This document shows positions 1-5,584 of a stretch of DNA of 6,120 nucleotides, piece by piece. The position numbers were made by a program, and so were the translations under genes. Below the pieces are notes generated by a model. The model searched no databases. It had not been told where the DNA came from and was given only the letters and a program-made list of their open reading frames with translations. The DNA comes from an uncultured Eubacteriales bacterium (lineage in GTDB: Bacteria > Bacillota > Clostridia > Oscillospirales > CAG-272), in NCBI GenBank assembly GCA_934462825.1, contig CAKSIP010000055.1, positions 1 to 6,120 on the forward strand, read 5' to 3'. Each line of letters begins with the position of its first letter. Positions within the stretch are counted from its first letter, which is position 1.

Positions 1-1
1 G

Positions 2-7
2 TATAAT
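2..7 (+). promoter_or_regulatory. Promoter -10 box upstream of mrp
   Basis: A perfect TATAAT hexamer sits at the left edge, about 87 bases before the chosen mrp start. Any -35 box would lie outside the window, so only half the promoter can be judged. Transcription would begin near position 13-15, giving a leader of about 80 bases. The A/T-rich context fits a sigma-A type promoter, but a chance match cannot be excluded. Confidence 0.5.
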
Positions 8-28
8 ATATAAGAATCGCTGTTATTT

Positions 29-56
29 TCGGCCCGACATTTGGAAATGCGGCCGA
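29..56 (+). promoter_or_regulatory. Small hairpin in the mrp leader
   Basis: TCGGCC at 29-34 pairs perfectly with GGCCGA at 51-56. Inside it CATT (38-41) can pair with AATG (46-49), closing a short loop. The structure lies in the predicted mrp leader, 38 bases before the start codon and upstream of the ribosome binding site. No T-run follows, so it is not a standard terminator. It could stabilise the 5' end of the mRNA or be without function. It matches no riboswitch class I know. Confidence 0.3.
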
Positions 57-94
57 TGATTTATAAAACAAGTAAAGAAAAGAGGATCATCAAA

Positions 95-928
95 ATGTCG
101 GAATGTACCCACAATTGCCAAACCTGCGGAAATGCGGATTGCGCATCAAAAAATAATCCGGAGGATATGCATGAAAAGCTGAACGACCTCAGCTCGGTCA
201 AGCATGTCATCGGAGTCGTAAGCGGTAAGGGCGGTGTCGGAAAATCGCTTGTTACAGGTATGCTTGCGGTTTTAACGAAAAGAGAAGGGCTTAATACAGC
301 CATTTTGGATGCGGATATTACCGGCCCCTCCATCCCGAAAATGTTCGGTGTCAAGGGGGGCATCGAAGGCGATGAAAAGGGCTTTTACCCGGCTCGTTCT
401 CGGAGCGGCATTGATATGGTGTCTGCCAATTTGCTCCTGCAAGATGAAACACAGCCAGTGATTTGGCGCGGCCCGATTATTGCGGGCATGGTAAAGCAGT
501 TTTGGAGTGATGCCATTTGGAATGATATTGACGTTATGTTCGTGGATTGCCCTCCCGGAACCGGTGACGTTCCGCTTACCGTATTTCAATCCATCCCGCT
601 GGATGGCATTATCATTGTAAGCAGCCCTCAGGATCTTGTGTCCATGATTGTTTCCAAAGCCGTTCGCATGGCGGCCATGATGAATGTTCCGGTGCTCGGA
701 CTCGTAGAAAACATGAGCTATGTGAAATGCCCCGATTGCGGAAAGCATATTGATATTTTCGGAAAGAGTCATATCGACGAGGTGGCTGCGGAATACGGCC
801 TTCGCGTGTTGGGCCGAATCCCGTTTGATCCGGAATTGGCGAACCTTTGTGATAAAGGTCTGATCGAAATGCTGAATACGGATGTGCTGGATCAAGCAGC
901 GGAAGAAATCATTCAAATAGCAAAATAA
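95..928 (+). CDS. mrp: Mrp/NBP35 (ApbC) family iron-sulfur cluster carrier ATPase
   Basis: This is a cytosolic P-loop ATPase of the Mrp/ApbC/Nbp35 family, 277 residues long, close to the usual size without an extra N-terminal domain. Family members bind a [4Fe-4S] cluster at a dimer interface and pass it to apo-proteins. Visible motifs are the deviant Walker A GKGGVGKS at 44-51, DADITGPSIP at 72-81, DCPPGTGD at 151-158, and the CPDC pair at 212-215 expected to hold the bridging cluster. The N-terminus carries C4, C8, C11 and C16, a cysteine group common in clostridial Mrp proteins and reminiscent of the Nbp35 N-terminal cluster site. The start at 95 is preferred over in-frame TTG 41, ATG 47 and ATG 56, because GAGGA at 82-86 lies eight bases upstream and family members commonly begin this way. 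It is the first of five rightward genes, and the next starts 79 bases downstream. Confidence 0.95.
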   Translation: MSECTHNCQTCGNADCASKNNPEDMHEKLNDLSSVKHVIGVVSGKGGVGKSLVTGMLAVLTKREGLNTAILDADITGPSIPKMFGVKGGIEGDEKGFYPARSRSGIDMVSANLLLQDETQPVIWRGPIIAGMVKQFWSDAIWNDIDVMFVDCPPGTGDVPLTVFQSIPLDGIIIVSSPQDLVSMIVSKAVRMAAMMNVPVLGLVENMSYVKCPDCGKHIDIFGKSHIDEVAAEYGLRVLGRIPFDPELANLCDKGLIEMLNTDVLDQAAEEIIQIAK

Positions 929-965
929 ATTTTAACCAGCTTCAAAATCATTTCGTTTTTTTACC

Positions 966-993
966 AAGTAAAAAAGTAAAAAAGTAAAAAAGT
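966..993 (+). repeat. Tandem repeat of an AAGTAAAA octamer before the SanA/YdcF gene
   Basis: Three exact copies of the 8-base unit AAGTAAAA occur at 966-973, 974-981 and 982-989, followed by a partial fourth (AAGT, 990-993). The array directly precedes the AGGAGG site of the next gene. It is A-rich on the sense strand and could act as an unstructured translation-enhancing leader. Such repeats can change copy number by slippage. Confidence 0.85.
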
Positions 994-995
994 AT

Positions 996-1001
996 AGGAG
1001 G
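996..1001 (+). promoter_or_regulatory. Strong ribosome binding site for the SanA/YdcF gene
   Basis: A perfect AGGAGG lies six bases before the ATG at 1008. This fixes that start and excludes the overlapping reading frame that would begin at 1001. Confidence 0.9.
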
Positions 1002-1007
1002 TGCCGT

Positions 1008-1709
1008 ATGGAAACAAAAAGTCCGTCAAAAACAAATCAAGAACCAACGCGGATGCAACAAATTCTCAGCGGTTTCAGACACTTTTGGACGCGACGTCGA
1101 TGCCTTACGGCGCTTCTGTGTGTGTCTGTGTTGCTATTTGCCGTTCTTCTCTCCGTTTTCTCCCTGAGCTTTGCTATGTGCAGACGTGCGGAAAACGCAA
1201 TTGTGGCCGCGGAAACGATAACGGAATTATCCAACGTGGATTACATTGTCGTCCTCGGAGCCGGCCTTCGCCCTGACGGAAGTCCCAGCGATATGCTGGC
1301 CGATCGGTTGACCGTGGGAATCGAATTGCTTCAAAAAGCACCGGGAGCCAAACTGCTTTTAACCGGGGACGATAGCGGCGAAAACTACAATGAGGTTAAA
1401 TCTATGTCGGCTTTTGCCGTGGCGCATGGAGTGGACCCTGATCGAATTGTAACCGACGGAAACGGCTATTCGACATATGAAAGCATTTATCGTGCCCAAA
1501 ACGTGTTCGGTGCCCAAAACATTGTGGTGGTAACCCAAGAATATCATTTGTATCGGGCGGTTTATATCGCGGAAAAGTTAGGCATGCATGTAAAGGGCGT
1601 GTCGGCCGATCTTAAACCGTATCGGATGCAGTTCGTTCGGAATATGCGGGAGCATATGGCGCGGTTTAAAGATTTTTTCTTCGTCCTGCTTGAACACAAG
1701 GTGGCGTAA
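1008..1709 (+). CDS. SanA/YdcF family (DUF218) membrane-anchored protein
   Basis: The 233-residue protein has a basic N-terminal tail ending in RRR (29-31), one membrane segment at about 32-57, and a DUF218 domain from about 78 to 200. Positive residues before the membrane segment predict an N-in topology with the domain outside the cytoplasm. DUF218 features seen are DYIVVLGAG at 78-86, the GDD turn at 120-122 followed by NE at 128-129, STYESI at 155-160, and VVTQEYHLYRA at 174-184. The tail at about 211-232 resembles the C-terminus of E. coli SanA, so the SanA branch fits better than YdcF proper. SanA is linked to envelope barrier function and vancomycin tolerance in enterobacteria, but the biochemical activity of the family is not firmly known. 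The ATG is set by AGGAGG six bases upstream. The gene lies 79 bases after mrp and 66 before yfmF; no functional link to either is evident. Confidence 0.88.
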   Translation: METKSPSKTNQEPTRMQQILSGFRHFWTRRRCLTALLCVSVLLFAVLLSVFSLSFAMCRRAENAIVAAETITELSNVDYIVVLGAGLRPDGSPSDMLADRLTVGIELLQKAPGAKLLLTGDDSGENYNEVKSMSAFAVAHGVDPDRIVTDGNGYSTYESIYRAQNVFGAQNIVVVTQEYHLYRAVYIAEKLGMHVKGVSADLKPYRMQFVRNMREHMARFKDFFFVLLEHKVA

Positions 1710-1722
1710 AATCGTTGCAAGC

Positions 1723-1728
1723 TATAAT
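1723..1728 (+). promoter_or_regulatory. Possible -10 box for the yfmF-yfmH-folD unit
   Basis: TATAAT occurs in the 66-base gap after the SanA/YdcF gene, 47 bases before the yfmF ATG. No good -35 hexamer is seen at 16-18 bases spacing (the expected position reads GGTGGC), and there is no extended TG motif. It would give a leader of about 40 bases. The bases after it resemble those after the -10 box at the left edge. This is a candidate only; read-through from mrp is equally possible. Confidence 0.35.
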
Positions 1729-1757
1729 AAGAATCCGCAAAAGCAAAAAATGAGAAA

Positions 1758-1763
1758 AGAGGG
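1758..1763 (+). promoter_or_regulatory. Ribosome binding site near the yfmF start, unusual spacing
   Basis: AGAGGG lies 12 bases before the yfmF ATG at 1776, longer than the usual 5-9. The same site is only five bases from a TTG at 1769 that opens a different frame, so the motif does not cleanly settle the start. Homology of the product keeps yfmF in the 1776 frame, and no other in-frame start lies nearby upstream. Confidence 0.5.
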
Positions 1764-1775
1764 CATAGTTGGCTT

Positions 1776-3119
1776 ATGATTCCGGCGCCGATTCACTTAA
1801 AAATCAATCAAAACATGACATTGGCTGCCATCAGAACCGACAAATTCAAGGCAGAAATCCTGAAGCTCAGCATTGCCTTGCCGGCGAACCGAGACGCGCT
1901 GGAAAACGCATGCTTTTGTCTGTTGATCCATGTTTTGCGAAGTGGGTGCGAAGGGTACCCGGAAAAGGCAGACATTGTTTGCCGTTTGAACGACTTGTAT
2001 GACGCAAGTTGTTCTGTGAGCGGCTATGCTTTGGGGGATAACCGAATTTTTGAAATCTCGGCGGATTTTCTTTCGCAACGGTATAGTCATGGCCTTCCCG
2101 TTTTGGATGGCGTGATCGATTTGATTTACCGAATGCTTTGCTGTCCGGTTCTGGATGCTGAAAACCATTTTCGGACAGACGTGATAGAGCGTGAGAAAAA
2201 AGTAATCGGAGATCGTCTGAAAAGCGAAAAGAATAACAGCCGTGAATATGCGTTCAAACGCTGCAGAGAGATCCTGTGCTCTGAGGAAGCATATGGCTTC
2301 TCTTTGCAAAGTGAGGATGTTAATCAAATTACGGCGCCGGTTCTTACGGCCTTTTATCAAAGCTTTCTTTCTGAAGCCGAGATTACATTTTCTTATGTGG
2401 GCGATCTTTCGGCGGAGGATGTCTCAAAAAAAATTAAAGAAAAGTTTGGTGACGGATGGCCGATAAAGAAAGCAGAAATTCACCCGCTTCAATGCAGCTC
2501 CAAAGGGCCGGATGCAAAAATTCGCTATGAGCAGGAGGTGCTTCCTCTGCGCCAAAGCGTGTTGACAATCGGGATGCGTACCGGTACGTTGCTGAATTCG
2601 CCCGATGCCCATGTGATGTGGGTTTTCAATAACATTTATGGGGGCACCTTTACCTCTAGATTGTTCCGCACGGTGCGAGAAAAGTTGAGCCTTTGCTATT
2701 ACTGTGCCTCTGATTTTGTCAGTAGCAAGGGATTGATGTTTGTTTCTTGCGGTATTGATGCAGATAAAAAAGAACTGACACAGCAAGAAATTTTCAGGCA
2801 GTTGACGTTGCTTCAAGAAACCTTGGTGGAACCGGCAGAGCTTCGGATTGCTAAGGATATGGCAATGAAAGACCTAAAAGACTTGCCGGATTATCCATCG
2901 GCCATCGTTTCGTTTCGGTTGGCCAGAGAGGTGTATGGGTTGCATGATACGGTGGAGAATTTAATGAAAAAAATCGAAACCGTGTCGGCAGAGGATGTCA
3001 AAGCTATGGCAAACAAAATTCGTCCCGATACAATTTTTTTCCTGCACGGGCAGGGAATACCCAAGGATTGCGATGCGGCTGAGGAATCTGCCGACGCTTT
3101 TGACGGAGATTTCGCTTAA
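1776..3119 (+). CDS. yfmF: YfmF-like M16 family protein without the zinc site (EF-P 5-aminopentanol modification-associated)
   Basis: The 447-residue protein has the two-domain M16 (pitrilysin/processing peptidase) fold, with an N-terminal half to about 215 and a C-terminal half from about 245. The HxxEH zinc motif is absent: the matching stretch at about 49-62 reads LLIHVLRSGCEGYP, so it should not be a peptidase alone. The C-terminal half keeps the substrate-binding R/Y region at 292-309 (R301, Y308/Y309). This matches YfmF (YmfF in B. subtilis), whose gene sits beside its zinc-bearing partner. In Bacillus the pair has been associated with 5-aminopentanol modification of elongation factor P; the chemistry of its role is unclear. 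yfmH starts 39 bases downstream. The N-terminal family-like stretch TDKFKAEILKLSIALP (21-36) supports the reading frame. The protein is rich in cysteine (about 14), not arranged as an obvious metal site. Start choice is moderately sure; family assignment is strong. Confidence 0.87.
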   Translation: MIPAPIHLKINQNMTLAAIRTDKFKAEILKLSIALPANRDALENACFCLLIHVLRSGCEGYPEKADIVCRLNDLYDASCSVSGYALGDNRIFEISADFLSQRYSHGLPVLDGVIDLIYRMLCCPVLDAENHFRTDVIEREKKVIGDRLKSEKNNSREYAFKRCREILCSEEAYGFSLQSEDVNQITAPVLTAFYQSFLSEAEITFSYVGDLSAEDVSKKIKEKFGDGWPIKKAEIHPLQCSSKGPDAKIRYEQEVLPLRQSVLTIGMRTGTLLNSPDAHVMWVFNNIYGGTFTSRLFRTVREKLSLCYYCASDFVSSKGLMFVSCGIDADKKELTQQEIFRQLTLLQETLVEPAELRIAKDMAMKDLKDLPDYPSAIVSFRLAREVYGLHDTVENLMKKIETVSAEDVKAMANKIRPDTIFFLHGQGIPKDCDAAEESADAFDGDFA

Positions 3120-3123
3120 AATA

Positions 3124-3141
3124 AATCATCTGAATCATCTG
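3124..3141 (+). repeat. Tandem duplication of a 9-base unit in the yfmF-yfmH gap
   Basis: AATCATCTG is present twice in direct succession (3124-3132 and 3133-3141), just before the yfmH ribosome binding site. It looks like a simple local duplication and has no evident role. Confidence 0.8.
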
Positions 3142-3144
3142 AAA

Positions 3145-3152
3145 AAGGAGGG
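3145..3152 (+). promoter_or_regulatory. Strong ribosome binding site selecting the GTG start of yfmH
   Basis: AAGGAGGG lies six bases before the GTG at 3159. No in-frame ATG with comparable placement exists, so this site decides the non-ATG start. Confidence 0.9.
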
Positions 3153-3158
3153 AAGGCT

Positions 3159-4505
3159 GTGGCAAAGAATATTCGCACCTATAGCGACGCGACGTTGGGC
3201 GAGCAGTATGACAGAGTGTTGCATAAAAGCGGACTTGAAATTTTTATTTACCCCAAAGACCGACAGACCGGTTGCGCCTTCCTTTCGGTGGCTTACGGCT
3301 CCATTGACAATCAATTTTATGCCAAAGGAAAAGAAACCCGCGTTTCCATGCCGGCCGGCATTGCTCACTTTTTGGAGCATAAAATGTTTGACAATGAGGA
3401 TGGAAGCAGTGTGGACGAGGTCTTTTCGCGTTTAGGCGCGGAGCCTAATGCAGCAACGTCGTTTTCTTCCACCGGATACTATTTCACGTGCAACGAAGCA
3501 ATATATCAATCGCTTGCGGAATTGCTGCGCTTTGTGACACACCCGTATTTTACAGATGCCTCGGTGAAAAAAGAGAGGGGCATTATTCTGCAAGAGCTTG
3601 CCATGTGCGAGGACGATCCCTATGACCGTTGCTATCTTGCCATGCTGGGCGGTTTGTATGAGCGTCATCCGGTTCGTATGGATGTGGTGGGAACGGAAGC
3701 ATCCATCAAAAAAATCACAAAAGCTTCGCTTTATCAGTGCTATCACGCCTTTTACGTTCCTGAAAATATGAAGCTGGCCGTGTGTGGCCGGGTGGACACG
3801 GAGAAAGTGCTGGCGATTGTGGATCAATTTTTGGGAGAAAAGCAACCCGAAGCGTCTTTGCCTCGGCGGTTTTATCCCAAAGAAAGAAAATCCTCGTATC
3901 AGAGCCGAAGGATCCTTCATATGCAGGTGGAGCGCCCCATTTTTTGCATAGGCTTCAAGGATGATGTGGAGAAATTGGACGCCAAAACGCGCCGACGCCG
4001 CCAAATTACGGCGGAACTGTTAGTGGGGACGTTGTTTTCTTCCTCCGGCGCCTTGTTTCGGGAGCTTTATAAAAAGGGAGTTATGACAACGCCTTTTAGC
4101 TATGGAGAAGAATACGATAAAAACTATGCGTATTGCTATATCGGTGGCGAATGTGACGATCCCGAACTGCTTTTGCAGGAGATTCAACATCATTTTGAAA
4201 AACTGAAAAAGCAGGGAATTGACCGGGACGCTTTTGAGCGGCGCAAAAAGATGCTGTATGCGTCCGACGTTAGAATGTACGATTCTACATGGGAAATTAC
4301 AAATGCTTTGATTGATGACGCGCTGGCCGGCGTCGAGCTTTTTGAAGATGCAGCTTTGGTCAGCTCCGTTTCCCCGGAGGAAGCACAAAAGTTGCTCTGC
4401 GAATTGTTTGTAGAGCGTAAAATGACATTTTCTCTCGTCTTGCCCCCGGAAACGAAAAATATTCATAAAGAAAAGGAAGGATTGAATTTTGGCAGTGATC
4501 ATTGA
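3159..4505 (+). CDS. yfmH: YfmH-like M16 zinc peptidase (EF-P 5-aminopentanol modification-associated)
   Basis: The 448-residue protein starts at GTG and is the zinc-bearing partner of the M16 pair. The inverted zinc motif HFLEH is at 70-74: H70 and H74 would bind zinc and E73 would act as general base. The third ligand is likely E146 in GIILQEL, with E139 seven residues earlier, the same spacing as the two glutamates of E. coli pitrilysin. The C-terminal half contains a relaxed R/Y-type region (about 290-325). With zinc here and the cleaner R/Y motif in YfmF, a heterodimer with a composite active site, as in mitochondrial processing peptidase, is a reasonable inference. No signal peptide is seen, so it is probably cytosolic. 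Bacillus YmfH is associated with EF-P modification; natural substrates are not established. The gene follows yfmF by 39 bases, and its last 17 bases overlap folD. Confidence 0.92.
   Translation: MAKNIRTYSDATLGEQYDRVLHKSGLEIFIYPKDRQTGCAFLSVAYGSIDNQFYAKGKETRVSMPAGIAHFLEHKMFDNEDGSSVDEVFSRLGAEPNAATSFSSTGYYFTCNEAIYQSLAELLRFVTHPYFTDASVKKERGIILQELAMCEDDPYDRCYLAMLGGLYERHPVRMDVVGTEASIKKITKASLYQCYHAFYVPENMKLAVCGRVDTEKVLAIVDQFLGEKQPEASLPRRFYPKERKSSYQSRRILHMQVERPIFCIGFKDDVEKLDAKTRRRRQITAELLVGTLFSSSGALFRELYKKGVMTTPFSYGEEYDKNYAYCYIGGECDDPELLLQEIQHHFEKLKKQGIDRDAFERRKKMLYASDVRMYDSTWEITNALIDDALAGVELFEDAALVSSVSPEEAQKLLCELFVERKMTFSLVLPPETKNIHKEKEGLNFGSDH
4473..4480 (+). promoter_or_regulatory. Ribosome binding site for folD, located inside yfmH
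   Basis: AAGGAAGG lies eight bases before the TTG at 4489 and selects it over the in-frame GTG at 4495, which would be 14 bases away. The site is translated as part of the yfmH C-terminus, so folD initiation should depend on ribosomes finishing yfmH. Confidence 0.8.
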
Positions 4506-5340
4506 TGGAAAAATGATTTCCCGACAGCTCCGTTCGGAAATCGCAGAGGAAACCGCAGCGTTGACGCAAAAGACCGGTTGCATACCCGGATTGGCTGTGA
4601 TTATTGTGGGCAAAGATCCCGCATCGGAGGTTTATGTGCGGAACAAATGCCGCGCATGCGAGGAGGTCGGCTTTTATTCGGAAAAATATGAGCTGCCCGA
4701 AGACACAACGGAGGAGGAACTGCTTCGTGTCATTGACCGTTTGAATCATGATACCAAAATTCATGGGATTCTTGTCCAGCTTCCTCTGCCGCGACACCTG
4801 GACAGCCGCCGCGTGCTGTTGGCCATCGATCCCGCCAAAGACGTGGATGCGTTTCACCCGTATAATACAGGCCTCATCATGCAGGGCGACTTTGATTTTT
4901 TGCCTTGCACCCCTGCCGGAGTTATGGAGCTTTTGCAAAGAAGTCAGGTGAAAATTGATGGTAAGCACTGCGTGATTATCGGAAGATCCAATATTGTAGG
5001 AAAACCCATGGCCATGTTATTGCTGAAGGCGAATGGCACCGTGACCATTTGCCACAGTCAAACCAACGACCTGCCGGAAATTTGTCGGACGGCCGATTTG
5101 ATTGTGGCGGCGGTCGGGAAGCCGAAATTTGTGACAGCCGATATGGTCAAACCGGGCGCTGTCGTAATTGATGTGGGAATTAACCGGCTCCCGGATGGCA
5201 AGCTGTGCGGGGATGTCGATTTTGAAAATGTCGTCAGCAAAGCCTCTTACATTACACCGGTGCCCGGTGGTGTTGGCCCGATGACAATTGCTATGCTGAT
5301 GAAAAATACATTGACGGCGGCACGTAAATCTTTGAGATAA
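4489..5340 (+). CDS. folD: FolD: methylenetetrahydrofolate dehydrogenase / methenyltetrahydrofolate cyclohydrolase
   Basis: FolD interconverts 5,10-methylene-, 5,10-methenyl- and 10-formyl-tetrahydrofolate in the cytosol using NAD(P), feeding purine, thymidylate and formyl-methionine synthesis. The 283-residue length is typical. The active-site YVRNK is at 49-53 (Y49, catalytic K53), with Q97 in GILVQLPLP, D120 in KDVDAFHP, the dinucleotide-binding GRSNIVGKP at 165-173, and the signature PVPGGVGPMT at 257-266. All key residues are present, so both activities are expected. The start is TTG at 4489, giving MAVIIDGK, supported by AAGGAAGG eight bases upstream. It overlaps yfmH by 17 bases in another frame, which suggests translational coupling. 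A very strong inverted repeat begins 30 bases after the stop codon. Confidence 0.97.
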   Translation: MAVIIDGKMISRQLRSEIAEETAALTQKTGCIPGLAVIIVGKDPASEVYVRNKCRACEEVGFYSEKYELPEDTTEEELLRVIDRLNHDTKIHGILVQLPLPRHLDSRRVLLAIDPAKDVDAFHPYNTGLIMQGDFDFLPCTPAGVMELLQRSQVKIDGKHCVIIGRSNIVGKPMAMLLLKANGTVTICHSQTNDLPEICRTADLIVAAVGKPKFVTADMVKPGAVVIDVGINRLPDGKLCGDVDFENVVSKASYITPVPGGVGPMTIAMLMKNTLTAARKSLR

Positions 5341-5369
5341 GAGCTTTTGGGAAACGCCTGATTATAATT

Positions 5370-5414
5370 TTTGAGGGGCTGTTAAAAACATCGTGTTTTT
5401 AACAGCCCCTCAAA
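5370..5414 (+). terminator. Perfect 21-bp hairpin after folD, probable terminator
   Basis: Bases 5370-5390 are the exact reverse complement of 5394-5414, leaving only a three-base loop TCG. The arms contain GGGGCTGTT and AACAGCCCC, a form often seen at clostridial gene ends. There is no T-run after the second arm; the T-tract lies inside it (5396-5400). It may act as an atypical terminator, an mRNA 3' stabiliser or an RNase III-type substrate. Being symmetric, it can fold on either strand. Confidence 0.65.
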
Positions 5415-5415
5415 C

Positions 5416-5439
5416 AATGCCGGTCGGACTTTCGGCATT
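5416..5439. repeat. Minor inverted repeat after the folD hairpin
   Basis: AATGCCG at 5416-5422 pairs with CGGCATT at 5433-5439 around a ten-base loop. A short T-stretch (5438-5440) overlaps its end. It is weaker than its neighbours and may be a back-up terminator or chance. Confidence 0.35.
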
Positions 5440-5504
5440 TGGATGCGATTTTGGCCGATTCCTCCCCCATCTCTTGGTTTTTTCGATATTCTTTGTAAGA
5501 AAAC

Positions 5505-5521
5505 GGCGGCGCTTCGCCGCC
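5505..5521 (-). terminator. GC-rich hairpin with T-run, probable rarA terminator
   Basis: GGCGGCG (5505-5511) pairs with CGCCGCC (5515-5521) around a CTT loop, a seven-base-pair all-GC stem. Read leftward, the hairpin is followed by G and then TTTT (bases 5504-5500), the form of a Rho-independent terminator for the leftward rarA gene. Read rightward no T-run follows. It lies 64 bases beyond the rarA stop codon. Confidence 0.55.
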
Positions 5522-5535
5522 AATACCAACGTTGT

Positions 5536-5577
5536 AGGGAGTGTGAAAAAACGCGTTCTGCATTTTTCACACTCCCT
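5536..5577 (+). terminator. 15-bp hairpin at the 3' side of rarA, possible bidirectional terminator
   Basis: Bases 5536-5550 are exactly complementary to 5563-5577, with a 12-base loop. Read rightward the second arm runs into TTTT at 5577-5580, so it could stop transcription escaping folD. Read leftward it begins eight bases past the rarA stop codon, where it may protect the rarA mRNA end, although the leftward T-run is poor. Confidence 0.6.
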
Positions 5578-5584
5578 TTTGCGG

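Larger units (their letters stand above)
5341..5584. other. Convergent gap between folD and rarA with four inverted repeats
   Basis: This 244-base stretch separates the stop codons of folD and rarA. No credible gene lies in it: the short open frames run through the hairpins and on into antisense of rarA or stop within the gap. It holds a 21-base-pair hairpin (5370-5414), a small one (5416-5439), a GC-rich one (5505-5521) and a 15-base-pair one (5536-5577), which together probably block read-through in both directions. Bases 5440-5504 show nothing I recognise. Confidence 0.8.

Noticed and set aside
272..916. Long leftward open frame (214 codons) opposite mrp
   Set aside because: It lies entirely antisense to a clearly conserved gene, has no family-like motifs, and the strong P-loop and Fe-S motifs are in the other strand's frame.
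941..962. Possible terminator after mrp with a run of seven T (956-962)
   Set aside because: The T-run is present, but only a few A-T pairs could form a stem before it, too weak to call a terminator.
1769..2002. Rightward 77-codon frame starting at TTG 1769 with well-spaced SD
   Set aside because: Its product has no recognisable features and overlaps yfmF, whose frame is supported by homology. The spacing oddity is reported as a finding instead.
1797..2360. Leftward open frame (187 codons) opposite yfmF
   Set aside because: Antisense shadow of a homology-supported gene, with no recognisable protein features.
2563..2568. TTGACA -35-like hexamer inside yfmF
   Set aside because: No matching -10 box at 16-18 bases spacing, and it lies mid-gene in conserved coding sequence.
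4020..4968. Two overlapping leftward open frames (197 and 202 codons) opposite yfmH and folD
   Set aside because: They cross the boundary of two well-supported genes on the other strand and overlap each other; they show no domain features.
5363..5368. TATAAT just after folD
   Set aside because: No -35 box at proper spacing, and transcription would start inside the folD hairpin with no gene on that strand downstream.
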